A DNA stretch of 64,000 bases, from assembly GCF_030687715.1 (NCBI RefSeq), contig NZ_CP117445.1:926501-990500 (forward strand), written 5' to 3'. Made by a program: the position numbers and the translations under genes. Every line of letters starts with the position of its first letter. The first letter of the stretch is position 1. The DNA is from Pseudomonas sp. FP2196 (lineage in GTDB: Bacteria; Pseudomonadota; Gammaproteobacteria; Pseudomonadales; Pseudomonadaceae). The notes below the pieces were generated by a model, which was not told the origin of the DNA, did not search any database, and saw only the letters and a program-made list of their open reading frames with translations. Below are positions 1 through 8,203 of the stretch, in pieces.

Positions 1-363
1 CTGGTCGCCGGTTGCGTGTTGCTGGCAATCGGGCTGGGCATGTTACCGCTCGGTTCCGGGCTGGCTTATGTCTGTTTGTCGACGCTGATCTGGACACTGG
101 GCGAGGCGCTGTTCATGCCGCCGCTGAATGTACTGGTCATGCAGCACGCACAGGGTGGCAAAAGCGGACAGTATTTCGGGCTGTTTTTCATGTGCTGGAG
201 TGCCAGCGCATTGTTGTCGCCAGTGCTGAACGGGCAGATCTACGGCCATTTCGGCGGGCACAGTGTCTGGGCAGTCAGTGCCGTACTCGCGCTGGCGGCG
301 ATCCCGTTGGCGTGGCGGGCAACCCATGTGGCCCGCCTCGAAGTGGCTACCTGTCCTGCTTAG
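1..363 (+). CDS. MFS transporter, C-terminal fragment
   Basis: The reading frame is open from the first base of the window, so only the last 120 or so residues are seen and the start lies outside. The visible part has hydrophobic stretches typical of the last helices of a 12-helix major facilitator permease, including the family-typical segment LGEALFMPPLNVLVM and a final helix followed by a short cytoplasmic tail. The substrate cannot be told from this fragment. It runs towards a small secreted-protein gene on the same strand about 160 bases away. Confidence 0.7.
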   Translation: MVAGCVLLAIGLGMLPLGSGLAYVCLSTLIWTLGEALFMPPLNVLVMQHAQGGKSGQYFGLFFMCWSASALLSPVLNGQIYGHFGGHSVWAVSAVLALAAIPLAWRATHVARLEVATCPA

Positions 364-522
364 CTGAATCGGTACTAGGGATTATTCAAAAGTGTTCTGC
401 CGGGCGGCGGCATTTCTATGGCTTCGATAACGTCCTGTCTGGTGAACCCGGCTGATCGGAACTAGATTTCATTCAGCGCCGGATCGGCATTGGTGTTTCA
501 CCTGCACAGGATGGAATCGATC

Positions 523-777
523 ATGAAAAACAGGTTGCTACGGGTTTTGCTGCTGTTGAAAGTGATGGTCATGCTGTCCCTCGGCACCGCGACGGCCTGG
601 GCCGAATGCGAGGAACATGATTCCCAGGCGTTCAACGGGCAGGTGGGGCATAGCGGGTTGATGCTCGCCAAGTCCGAATCCGAGCCGGGCGATCAGGGGC
701 AGGGCGGCAGCGAGGATGATGACGACTCGACAACCGATGAGCCGGACAGCGATGACGAGGGCGACAGCCAGACGTAG
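523..777 (+). CDS. Small secreted acidic protein, unknown function
   Basis: I do not recognise this 84-residue product. The chosen ATG gives a clean signal peptide: basic MKNRLLR, a hydrophobic core, and a likely AWA cleavage site near residue 27. ATG at 511 and TTG at 490 are in-frame alternatives. The mature part has one cysteine and ends in about 30 residues made almost wholly of Asp, Glu, Ser, Gly and Gln, so it is strongly acidic and probably disordered. It could bind metal or be a periplasmic or secreted acidic peptide, but nothing proves a role. A strong hairpin terminator follows its stop codon by 16 bases. Confidence 0.55.
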   Translation: MKNRLLRVLLLLKVMVMLSLGTATAWAECEEHDSQAFNGQVGHSGLMLAKSESEPGDQGQGGSEDDDDSTTDEPDSDDEGDSQT

Positions 778-793
778 ATTTCAGGCAAAAGAA

Positions 794-840
794 AACCCCT
801 TCTACCTCGACCGATGCGCAATCGAGGTGGAAGGGGTTTG
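794..840. terminator. Bidirectional hairpin terminator
   Basis: Two 18-base arms (794-811 and 823-840) pair with a single G-U type mismatch around an 11-base loop. On the minus strand the stem is followed by TTTTCTTTT, so it can end the dpp transcripts. On the plus strand it ends in TTT after the acidic-protein gene. Confidence 0.8.
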
Positions 841-871
841 CTCAACACTTGAATCACAAACAACTCAATCC

Positions 872-956
872 CTGTAGGAGCTGCGGCACGCTGCGATCTT
901 TTGATCTTGATTCTAAAAATCAAAAGAAAGATCGCAGCGTGCCGCAGCTCCTACAG
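872..956. repeat. REP-type inverted repeat, CTGTAGGAGC family
   Basis: Arms 872-901 and 927-956 are 30-base perfect inverted copies, each starting CTGTAGGAGCTGC at the outer end, with an AT-rich centre. Related copies occur at 48392, 52701 and 56962 in this window. It sits 11 bases past the stop codon of dppF. Confidence 0.85.
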
Positions 957-966
957 GTGTTGTGCC

Positions 967-1947
967 TTACGCCGCGCCGTCGAGGAATTGCTCGGCGTAG
1001 TGGCAAGCCACCTGCCGATTGTCGAGCGGGCGCAGGGCCGGCTCTTCAGTGCTGCAGCGCTCGGTGGCATACGGGCAGCGCTTGTGAAATGCGCAGCCAG
1101 GTGGCGGGTTAAGCGGGTTAGGCAACTCGCCGACGATTTTGATTTTCGGCTTGTTCGGGTCCGGGTGAATGGTCGGTGTCGCCGACAGCAACGCCTGGGT
1201 GTACGGGTGCAGCGGGCGTTCGTAGATGTCGTTCTTCGGGCCCATTTCCACCGGGCGACCGAGGTACATCACCATCACGTCATCGGCCACGTGTTGCACC
1301 ACCGCCAGGTTGTGCGAGATGAACACGTAAGCGGTGTTGAACTCCTGCTGCAGATCCATGAACAGGTTCAGCACTTGCGCCTGAATCGACACGTCCAGCG
1401 CCGAGGTCGGTTCGTCCGCCACCAGCACTTTCGGTTGCAGCATCATTGCGCGTGCGAGGGCGATCCGCTGGCGCTGACCGCCGGAGAACATGTGTGGATA
1501 ACGCTGGTAGTGCTCGGGACGCAAGCCGACCTGCTTCATCATCGCCTGGACTTTTTCACGACGCTCGGCGGCGGTCAGGTTGGTGTTGATCAGCAGCGGC
1601 TCACCGAGTTGATCACCGACTTTCTGCCGCGGGTTCAACGACGCGTACGGGCTCTGGAACACCATCTGCACGTCTTTGCGCAGTTGCTTGCGCTGGGCCT
1701 TGTCGGCACCGGTCACTTCCTGGCCGGCGATTTTCAAGGAACCGGACGACGGTTCTTCAATCAGGGTCAGGGCGCGGGCGAGGGTGGATTTGCCGCAACC
1801 CGACTCGCCTACCACCGCAAGAGTCTTGCCGGCTTCCAGTTCGAACGACACACCGTTGAGGGCGCGCACGGTCGCGTGGCCTTTGAACAGGCCACGGGAG
1901 ACTTCGTAGTGACGGGTCAGGTCGCGGGCGGTAAGTACGACGGCCAT
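967..1947 (-). CDS. dppF: Dipeptide ABC transporter ATPase DppF
   Basis: One of the two cytoplasmic ATPases that power di/tripeptide import through DppBC. The 326-residue protein has Walker A GESGCGKST, signature SGGQRQRIALARAM, Walker B VLVADEPTSALD and the H-loop ISHNL. It ends in the oligopeptide/dipeptide C-terminal domain with the Cys-containing CAFHKRCPYA motif typical of OppF/DppF proteins, which may hold an Fe-S cluster. Its start codon overlaps the end of dppD by one base, so the two are translated from one message. It is the last gene of the dppBCDF set. Family assignment is secure; peptide specificity is inferred from the neighbours. Confidence 0.92.
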   Translation of the reverse strand: MAVVLTARDLTRHYEVSRGLFKGHATVRALNGVSFELEAGKTLAVVGESGCGKSTLARALTLIEEPSSGSLKIAGQEVTGADKAQRKQLRKDVQMVFQSPYASLNPRQKVGDQLGEPLLINTNLTAAERREKVQAMMKQVGLRPEHYQRYPHMFSGGQRQRIALARAMMLQPKVLVADEPTSALDVSIQAQVLNLFMDLQQEFNTAYVFISHNLAVVQHVADDVMVMYLGRPVEMGPKNDIYERPLHPYTQALLSATPTIHPDPNKPKIKIVGELPNPLNPPPGCAFHKRCPYATERCSTEEPALRPLDNRQVACHYAEQFLDGAA

Positions 1948-2915
1948 TACGCCACCTCCTGGTTCAGCGGGTAGAAGCAGCGGGCGAGGCTGTGGCTTTT
2001 CGGATCAAGGGTCGGACGCTGCGTGCGGCAGCTGTCTTGCACGTACGGGCAGCGCGGCGACAGCAGGCAACCCTGCGGACGGTCGTAACGGCCCGGGACG
2101 ATGCCCGGCAGCGTCGCCAGACGCTCGGCGCCCTGGCTGTGTTCCGGAATCGCCTTGAGCAGCGCTTCGCTGTACGGGTGCGCCGGGATGTCGAACAGTT
2201 GTGGCACCTGACCGACTTCAACGGCTTGCCCTGCGTACATCACGCACACGCGCTGGGCGGTTTCGGCCACGACGGCGAGGTCGTGGGTGATCAGCACCAG
2301 GCCCATGTTCTGTTCTTTCTGCAACGCCAGCAGCAGATCCATGATCTGCGCCTGAATCGTTACGTCGAGTGCAGTGGTCGGCTCATCGGCGATCAGCAGT
2401 TTCGGCTCGCCGGCAATCGCCATGGCGATTGCAACACGCTGGCTCATACCGCCCGAAAGTTGATGCGGGTAGGCGTCCATACGGCTGGCAGCGCCCGGTA
2501 TTTCTACTTTTTCCAGCAGTTCGATAGCGCGTTTGCGCGCTTGCTTGCCGGACATTTTCAGGTGCAGGCGCAGCACTTCTTCGATCTGGAAACCGACGGT
2601 GTAGCTCGGGTTGAGCGCGGTCATCGGGTCCTGGAAGACCATCGACAAGTCTTTGCCGACGATTTGACGACGTTGACGATTGCTCAGTTTGAGCATGTCT
2701 TTGCCGTCAAAGCTGAGCGAGTCGGCGGTCACGATGCCGGGATGCTCAATCAGCCCCATCAGCGCCATCATGGTCACGGATTTACCCGAACCCGATTCGC
2801 CAACGATGGCCAGCACTTCGCCTTTGTCGACTTTCAGGTCGAGTCCATCGACAACGGGCGTAGCAGTCTTGTCGCCGAAGCGCACGTTGAGATTCTTGAT
2901 TTCTAACAGTGACAT
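1947..2915 (-). CDS. dppD: Dipeptide ABC transporter ATPase DppD
   Basis: Partner ATPase of DppF in the peptide importer. Start MSLLEIKNL was chosen because it has a GAGGAG ribosome site and matches the family; an upstream in-frame codon at 2960 would lie inside dppC. The 322 residues show Walker [10 protein letters not shown], signature [13 protein letters not shown], Walker [14 protein letters not shown]-loop ITHDL, and the C-terminal oligopeptide-transporter domain with CLLSPRCPY. It follows dppC by 10 bases and overlaps dppF by one base, a tight operon. Confidence 0.92.
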   Translation of the reverse strand: MSLLEIKNLNVRFGDKTATPVVDGLDLKVDKGEVLAIVGESGSGKSVTMMALMGLIEHPGIVTADSLSFDGKDMLKLSNRQRRQIVGKDLSMVFQDPMTALNPSYTVGFQIEEVLRLHLKMSGKQARKRAIELLEKVEIPGAASRMDAYPHQLSGGMSQRVAIAMAIAGEPKLLIADEPTTALDVTIQAQIMDLLLALQKEQNMGLVLITHDLAVVAETAQRVCVMYAGQAVEVGQVPQLFDIPAHPYSEALLKAIPEHSQGAERLATLPGIVPGRYDRPQGCLLSPRCPYVQDSCRTQRPTLDPKSHSLARCFYPLNQEVA

Positions 2916-2925
2916 TGGAATCTCC

Positions 2926-3843
2926 TCAGGCGGCGTTCTTGAGTTTCGGGTCCAGCGCATCGCGCAGACCGTCGCCCATCAGGTTGATTGCCAGCACGCT
3001 GAGCAAAATGGTCAAACCAGGCAGGCTCACCACCCACCAGGCGCGTTCGATGTAGTCGCGGGCCGAGGCCAGCATGGTGCCCCACTCAGGGGTTGGCGGT
3101 TGTACGCCAAGGCCGAGGAAGCCCAGGGCGGCGGCATCGAGAATCGCCGAGGAGAAGCTCAGGGTTGCCTGAACGATCAGCGGCGCCATGCAGTTCGGCA
3201 GCACGGTGATGAACATCAGGCGTGGCAGACCGGCACCGGCCAGGCGCGCGGCGGTCACGTAGTCGCGGTTCAGTTCGCCCATCACGGCGGCACGGGTCAG
3301 ACGTACGTAGGACGGCAAGGACACCACAGCGATAGCGATCACGGTGTTGATCAGGCCAGGGCCGAGGATGGCGACGATCGCCACAGCCAGCAGCAGCGAC
3401 GGCAGGGCCAGCATGATGTCCATCAGACGCATGATGGTCGGGCCAATCATTTTCGGGAAGAAACCGGCGAACAGACCGAGCAGAATCCCCGGGATCAGCG
3501 ACATCACCACCGACGACAAGCCGATCAGCAGCGACAGGCGCGAGCCCTGGATCAGACGCGAGAGCAGGTCGCGACCCAGTTCATCGGTACCGAGCAGAAA
3601 TTGCATTTGCCCGCCTTCAAGCCACGCCGGCGGCGTCAGCAGGAAGTCACGGTATTGCTCGCTCGGGTTATGCGGCGCAACCCAAGGCGCGAAGAGCGCG
3701 CAGAAGATGATCAGCAGCATGAACAGCAGGCCGGCAACCGCGCCTTTGTTCTTGGAGAAGGCTTGCCAGAATTCTTTGTACGGGGACGGATACAGCAGGC
3801 TTTGATCGACTGCTACCGCTGGAGTTGGAGTGGTCATGGTCAT
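2926..3843 (-). CDS. dppC: Dipeptide ABC permease DppC
   Basis: Inner-membrane permease that pairs with DppB to form the peptide channel. From ATG 3843 it is 305 residues, with one N-terminal helix (about residues 35-55), a periplasmic loop carrying the OppC-type [13 protein letters not shown] motif, and four to five further helices. The cytoplasmic EAA loop that docks the ATPases reads [18 protein letters not shown] 3837 is an alternative start; the longer frame to 3879 would run deep into dppB. Only four bases separate it from the dppB stop. Confidence 0.92.
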   Translation of the reverse strand: MTMTTPTPAVAVDQSLLYPSPYKEFWQAFSKNKGAVAGLLFMLLIIFCALFAPWVAPHNPSEQYRDFLLTPPAWLEGGQMQFLLGTDELGRDLLSRLIQGSRLSLLIGLSSVVMSLIPGILLGLFAGFFPKMIGPTIMRLMDIMLALPSLLLAVAIVAILGPGLINTVIAIAVVSLPSYVRLTRAAVMGELNRDYVTAARLAGAGLPRLMFITVLPNCMAPLIVQATLSFSSAILDAAALGFLGLGVQPPTPEWGTMLASARDYIERAWWVVSLPGLTILLSVLAINLMGDGLRDALDPKLKNAA

Positions 3844-3847
3844 GATC

Positions 3848-4858
3848 TCAGCGCTGATGACGGATGCGTGGGTTGGCAAAGCCGTAGAGGATGTCCACTA
3901 CGAAGTTGACCAGAATCACCAGGCAGGCGATTAACAGGATGCCGTTTTGCACAACCGGGTAGTCCCGGGCGCCAATGGCTTCGATCAGCCATTTACCGAT
4001 GCCGGGCCAGGAGAAAATGGTTTCGGTCAGGACTGCACCGGCCAGCAGGGTACCGACTTGCAGGCCGACCACGGTGAGTACCGGAATCAGCGCGTTGCGC
4101 AGGCCGTGGACGAACACCACGCGCGACGGCGACAGGCCTTTGGCCTTGGCGGTGCGGATGTAGTCTTCGCGCAGCACTTCGAGCATCGACGAACGGGTCA
4201 TCCGCGCGATCACTGCCAGTGGAATGGTGCCGAGCACGATGGCCGGCAGAATCAGGTGATGCAGCGCATCGAAGAACGCGCCGACGTCATCGGCCAGCAG
4301 CGTATCGATCAACATGAAACCGGTGCGTGGCTCAATGTCGTAAAGCAGATCGATCCGCCCGGACACCGGGGTCCAGCCCAGGCTCACCGAGAAGAACATG
4401 ATCAGGATCAGGCCCCACCAGAAGATCGGCATCGAATAACCCGCGAGGGAGATGCCCATCACCCCGTGGTCGAACAGGGATCCTCGTTTGAGTGCCGCGA
4501 TCACTCCGGCCAAAAGGCCCAGAATGCCGGCGAACAGCAGGGCGGCCATGGACAGTTCCAGGGTCGCCGGGAAAAGGGAGGTGAACTCGGTCCAGACGCT
4601 CTCACGCGTACGCAGGGATTCGCCGAGATCGCCGTGGGCCAGTTTGCCGATGTAGTCCAGGTACTGGGCATACAACGGTTTGTTCAGACCTAGGCGTTCC
4701 ATTGCCTGAGCGTGCATTTCGGGGTCGACCCGACGTTCGCCCATCATCACTTCCACGGGGTCGCCCGGAATCATGCGAATCAACGCGAAAGTCAGCAAGG
4801 TGATGCCGAAAAACGTGGGGATCAACAACCCCAGTCGGCGGGCAATAAAACTAAACAT
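3848..4858 (-). CDS. dppB: Dipeptide ABC permease DppB
   Basis: First permease of the importer, 336 residues. It has the DppB/OppB N-terminal helix (FIARRLGLLIPTFFGITLL), the periplasmic domain with IPGDPVEVMMGE, six predicted helices and the EAA loop EVLREDYIRTAKAKGLS near residue 230. It opens the dppBCDF cluster. A 73-base gap containing a GC-rich hairpin separates it from the binding-protein gene upstream, so it may be read through from that gene at a lower level. Confidence 0.93.
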   Translation of the reverse strand: MFSFIARRLGLLIPTFFGITLLTFALIRMIPGDPVEVMMGERRVDPEMHAQAMERLGLNKPLYAQYLDYIGKLAHGDLGESLRTRESVWTEFTSLFPATLELSMAALLFAGILGLLAGVIAALKRGSLFDHGVMGISLAGYSMPIFWWGLILIMFFSVSLGWTPVSGRIDLLYDIEPRTGFMLIDTLLADDVGAFFDALHHLILPAIVLGTIPLAVIARMTRSSMLEVLREDYIRTAKAKGLSPSRVVFVHGLRNALIPVLTVVGLQVGTLLAGAVLTETIFSWPGIGKWLIEAIGARDYPVVQNGILLIACLVILVNFVVDILYGFANPRIRHQR

Positions 4859-4891
4859 CTTGTGTGGTACCTCATCAGCCGGTTAGGCGTG

Positions 4892-4921
4892 CCCGGCTTC
4901 CCTGGGGTCAGGGAGGCCGGG
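4892..4921 (-). other. Intercistronic hairpin between dppA and dppB
   Basis: Thirteen-base arms (4892-4904 and 4909-4921), with CCCGGC at the outer end and CCCTG next to the 4-base loop, form a strong stem. No T-run follows on the minus strand, so it looks like an mRNA-stabilising or processing hairpin rather than a terminator. Such an element could keep binding-protein mRNA in excess over permease mRNA; that is inference. Confidence 0.55.
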
Positions 4922-4931
4922 AGTTTCTTAT

Positions 4932-6527
4932 CTACTTCACCTGGGTAGTGGCGAAGTTATTAGTTGTCAGGGGGCTGATGTGATAGCCCTCTACGTTGTT
5001 GCGCATTGCAGTGAACATCCGCGTGTGGGCCATGCTGATCCATGGTTGATCCTGGTTAAAGATCACCTGGGCTTGTTCATACAGCTTGGCGCGTTCGGCC
5101 GGATCTACTTTAGCTCGTGCTTCGTCGATCAGCGCCTGGAACTTCTCGCTGCACCAGCGCGCGTAGTTTTCGCCGTTCTTGGCCGCTTCGCAACTGAGCA
5201 TCGGCGTCAGGAAGTTATCCGGGTCGCCGTTGTCGCCCGCCCATCCGGCCGAGACCATGTCGTGCTCGCCGGCCTTGGCGCGTTTAAGCATCTCGCCCCA
5301 TTCCATCACACGGATGTCGATCTTGATCCCGACTTTCGCCAGGTCAGCCTGCATCATTTGTGCGCCAAGCATCGGGTTAGGGTTGGTCGGACCACCGCCG
5401 TTGCGGGTAAACAGGGTAAACGTAGTGCCTTCTGGAACCCCGGCTTCCTTGAGCAGGGCGCGAGCCTTGTCGAGGTCGCGTGGCGGGTTCTTCAGTTCTT
5501 GGTTGTAGCCGAGCAGGGTGTCCGGGTACGGGTTGACCGCGACGGTCGCGTTGCCCTTGCCGAACAGTGCATTGACGTAAGCGGCTTTGTCGAAGGCGAT
5601 ATCGATCGCTTTACGCACGCGCACGTCGCTCATGTATTTGTGCTGGGTGTTCATGGCGATGTATGAAACGGTCATCGCGTTCAGTTCATCGACCTTCAGA
5701 TTGCTGTCTTTCTTGATGCTCGGGATGTCATCCGGTTTCGGATACAGCGCGATCTGGCACTCGTTGGCCTTGAGCTTTTGCAGGCGCACGTTGTTGTCGG
5801 TGGCGATGGCCAGAATCAACGCATCGGCCGGCGGCTTGCCACGGAAATAGTCCGGGTTGGCCTTGAAGCGCACCTGGGCGTCCTTGGCGTAGCGCTGGAA
5901 GATGAACGGGCCGGTGCCGACTGGCTTGTTGTTCAGGTCGCCAGTCTTGTTGGCCTTGAGCAACTGATCGGCGTATTCGGCGGAGTAGATCGCCGTGAAC
6001 GGCATGGCCACGTCGGCGAGGAACGGCGCTTCGCGACGGGTCAGGGTGAACTTGACGGTGTTGTCGTCGATTTTCTCGACGTTTTTCAGCAGTTCCTTGA
6101 AGCCCATGCTTTCAAAGTACGGGAAGCCCACGCTCGACAGTTTGTGCCACGGGTGATTCGGGTCCAGCTGACGCTGGAAGCTCCAGAGCACGTCGTCGGC
6201 ATTCATGTCGCGGGTCGGCTTGAAGTATTCGGTGGTGTGAAACTTGACGCCTTTGCGCAGGTGGAACGTGTACGTCAGACCGTCATCGCTGATTTCCCAG
6301 GAGTCGGCCAGCGCCGGTACCACTTCGGTGGTGCCTGGCTTGAAGTCCACCAGTCGATTGAAGATGGTTTCGGCCACCGCATCGGCAGTGACTGCAGTTG
6401 TGTACTGGACCATGTCGAAGCCTTCCGGACTGGCTTCGGTGCAGACCACCAAGGGTTTGGCCGAGACGCCGATGGCGGCGCTCAACAACGCGGCAGCGAC
6501 GGCCGCACGTAGGGGAAGCATTTTCAT
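4932..6527 (-). CDS. Periplasmic peptide-binding protein (DppA4-like)
   Basis: Extracytoplasmic solute-binding protein family 5, delivering peptides to DppBCDF. MKMLPLR at 6527 gives a proper signal peptide cleaved after VSA near residue 23 and is preceded by AGAGGG; the frame continues to 6581 without supporting signals. Family landmarks are VVCTEASPEGFD at the mature N-terminus, a GTGPFIFQRY segment, and WAGDNGDPDNFLTPM near the C-terminus. The mature protein has the usual length of about 510 residues. By order it corresponds to P. aeruginosa PA4502 (dppA4), directly upstream of the permease genes. It is one of four paralogues here. Confidence 0.88.
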   Translation of the reverse strand: MKMLPLRAAVAAALLSAAIGVSAKPLVVCTEASPEGFDMVQYTTAVTADAVAETIFNRLVDFKPGTTEVVPALADSWEISDDGLTYTFHLRKGVKFHTTEYFKPTRDMNADDVLWSFQRQLDPNHPWHKLSSVGFPYFESMGFKELLKNVEKIDDNTVKFTLTRREAPFLADVAMPFTAIYSAEYADQLLKANKTGDLNNKPVGTGPFIFQRYAKDAQVRFKANPDYFRGKPPADALILAIATDNNVRLQKLKANECQIALYPKPDDIPSIKKDSNLKVDELNAMTVSYIAMNTQHKYMSDVRVRKAIDIAFDKAAYVNALFGKGNATVAVNPYPDTLLGYNQELKNPPRDLDKARALLKEAGVPEGTTFTLFTRNGGGPTNPNPMLGAQMMQADLAKVGIKIDIRVMEWGEMLKRAKAGEHDMVSAGWAGDNGDPDNFLTPMLSCEAAKNGENYARWCSEKFQALIDEARAKVDPAERAKLYEQAQVIFNQDQPWISMAHTRMFTAMRNNVEGYHISPLTTNNFATTQVK

Positions 6528-6555
6528 CGATAACCCTCTGCAATCGGTTGAAGAC

Positions 6556-6597
6556 AAAAAACCGAACGGCCGACTCATCATGAGTCAGCCGTCGGTT
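6556..6597 (-). terminator. Rho-independent terminator after the porin gene
   Basis: On the minus strand, nine bases after the porin stop codon, a long imperfect stem (arms 6560-6577 and about 6581-6597, centre ATGA) is followed by TTTTTT. This separates the porin transcript from the binding-protein gene downstream. Confidence 0.75.
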
Positions 6598-6605
6598 GGC
6601 GTTTT

Positions 6606-8027
6606 TTACAGGATGTTGAATGGAATGGTGGTCACGAGACGGAACTCGTTGATGTTGCCGTCAGCCTGGTTTTCGCTGGCGCGGTGAGTGGTGTATGTCG
6701 CACGAATGGCGGTGGCCTTGAGTGGACCGCTTTGTACTGCGTAGGAAGCACCGACGCCGTATTCGTAATGGGTTTCACCATCCATCAGGCTCAGGTCGCC
6801 ACGCTTGGCGCCCGGATCGGTGTAGGCAGTGCCGCGGTAGTGAGTACCGTCGATACCCCAGCCGCGTGCCTGGTAGATGTTGAACTTCAGGCCTGGTACG
6901 CCGTACTCGGCCATGTTGATGCCGTAGGCGATCTGGAAGGATTTCTCGTTCGGGCCGTTGAAGTCCGACAGCAGGGAGTTGGCCAGGTAGATGCCGTTGG
7001 TTTCATGCAGGTAGTCGAAGTACGTATCGCCATTCACTTCCTGGTACGAGAAGGTCAGGCTGTGCGCCTGGTGAGCCAGGCCCAACGACAGCGAATAGGT
7101 ATCGTTGTCTATCTCGCCCATCAGTTTTTTGCCTTCGTCGACGGTCTTGTAGTAGTTCAGACCTGTGGTCAGGCTCAGCACCTGGCTGTCACCCAACTCG
7201 TGGGTCGCGCCGAAGTAGTACTGGTTCCAGAAGTCTTCGACGTTGGAGCCGTACAGGCTGGTTTTCAGGCTCTTGAGTGGTTGGTAGTTGACGCCAGCGA
7301 TGTAGACCTTGTCGGTCTCCACGCCAGTGGCCGAGTACTCGGAGCGGAATTTCGACAGGCTCTGCTCGGTACGAGGCGAAACGCGATCGAAACCGCCGAC
7401 GTCGAACGACAGGTTGTTGAACTCTTCGCTGTGAAGGGTAATACCTTCAAAGCTCGAAGGCAGTGGACGGTTGCCGATGACATCGACGATCGGGGTGCTG
7501 AAGTTCTGGCGACCGGCGGTCAGCGTGGTGTTCGAGACACGGAACTTGACGTTGGCCAGGCCCAATTTGCTCCACTGGTCTACGGCGTCACCGTCGGAAT
7601 GCGCCAGGGTACGGTTGGAGCCGCCGGCGATGTCCTTGCGATCACGATCCAGAACGATGGCGTTGTAGGCCGCTACTTCAGTGCTGACGCCCACGGTGCC
7701 TTGGGTGAAGCCCGAGGTGTAGTTGACGATGGTGCCCTGAACCCAGTTGATACGACGTGGTGTTGGCGTCTTGACTACTGGCGAAGTGTTCTTGTCGCTG
7801 TTTTTGACGTAGCTGAAACGGTCGTCGCGACGCTTCAGTTCGTTGGCGTACCAGTTGCGGGTTGTGCCGCCCAGGCTTTGTCCATCGATAAAGCCTTTGG
7901 CCTCGCTTTGGGCGCTACTGCCGGCCAATGTGGTAGGGACGAACTCCTGACTTACAGGTTCTGCGTACGCCGTGGCGGTGATGCTGCTGATGGCCAGGGC
8001 CAGTATCGCGGTGCTGCTCAGTTTCAT
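6606..8027 (-). CDS. opdP: OprD-family outer-membrane porin (OpdP-like)
   Basis: An 18-strand substrate-specific porin of the OprD family, 473 residues. It has a signal peptide (cleavage after AYA near residue 22), the FIDGQSLGGTTRNWYANE segment typical of OprD N-termini, alternating beta-strand pattern throughout and a terminal barrel strand ending FNIL. AGGAG lies at the usual distance before ATG 8027. Its position among dppA paralogues matches opdP (PA4501), the glycine-glutamate dipeptide porin of P. aeruginosa, so outer-membrane entry of small peptides is the likely role. Family membership is seen; the OpdP assignment rests on neighbours. Confidence 0.85.
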   Translation of the reverse strand: MKLSSTAILALAISSITATAYAEPVSQEFVPTTLAGSSAQSEAKGFIDGQSLGGTTRNWYANELKRRDDRFSYVKNSDKNTSPVVKTPTPRRINWVQGTIVNYTSGFTQGTVGVSTEVAAYNAIVLDRDRKDIAGGSNRTLAHSDGDAVDQWSKLGLANVKFRVSNTTLTAGRQNFSTPIVDVIGNRPLPSSFEGITLHSEEFNNLSFDVGGFDRVSPRTEQSLSKFRSEYSATGVETDKVYIAGVNYQPLKSLKTSLYGSNVEDFWNQYYFGATHELGDSQVLSLTTGLNYYKTVDEGKKLMGEIDNDTYSLSLGLAHQAHSLTFSYQEVNGDTYFDYLHETNGIYLANSLLSDFNGPNEKSFQIAYGINMAEYGVPGLKFNIYQARGWGIDGTHYRGTAYTDPGAKRGDLSLMDGETHYEYGVGASYAVQSGPLKATAIRATYTTHRASENQADGNINEFRLVTTIPFNIL

Positions 8028-8106
8028 GGGTGAAGCTCCTTTACTTTCTTTTTATGCCGGCTTTTTTGGGTGGGCCGGTTATTGGTTTAGAACTCGTTCA
8101 CACATC

Positions 8107-8118
8107 GCAAACGTTTGC
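8107..8118. promoter_or_regulatory. Palindrome GCAAACGTTTGC upstream of the porin
   Basis: A perfect 12-base palindrome lies 80 bases before the porin start. A related imperfect copy, GCAAAGCGCTTGC, follows at about 8143-8155. The form resembles operators of LacI-type repressors, but no regulator gene is nearby. The binding protein is unknown. Confidence 0.35.
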
Positions 8119-8203
8119 AAAAGGCCGGATTGGCGAATTTTGGCAAAGCGCTTGCGTGAGAGGGATAGACGGTCCCCCTCAGCATTGCGGCTAATCAGTT
8201 GGG

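Noticed and set aside
5423-5460. GGAACC in the DppA4-like gene as an hrp box
   Set aside because: No CCACNNA follows at 15-17 bases; the same applies to GGAACC at about 1739, 20240, 39262 and 60388.
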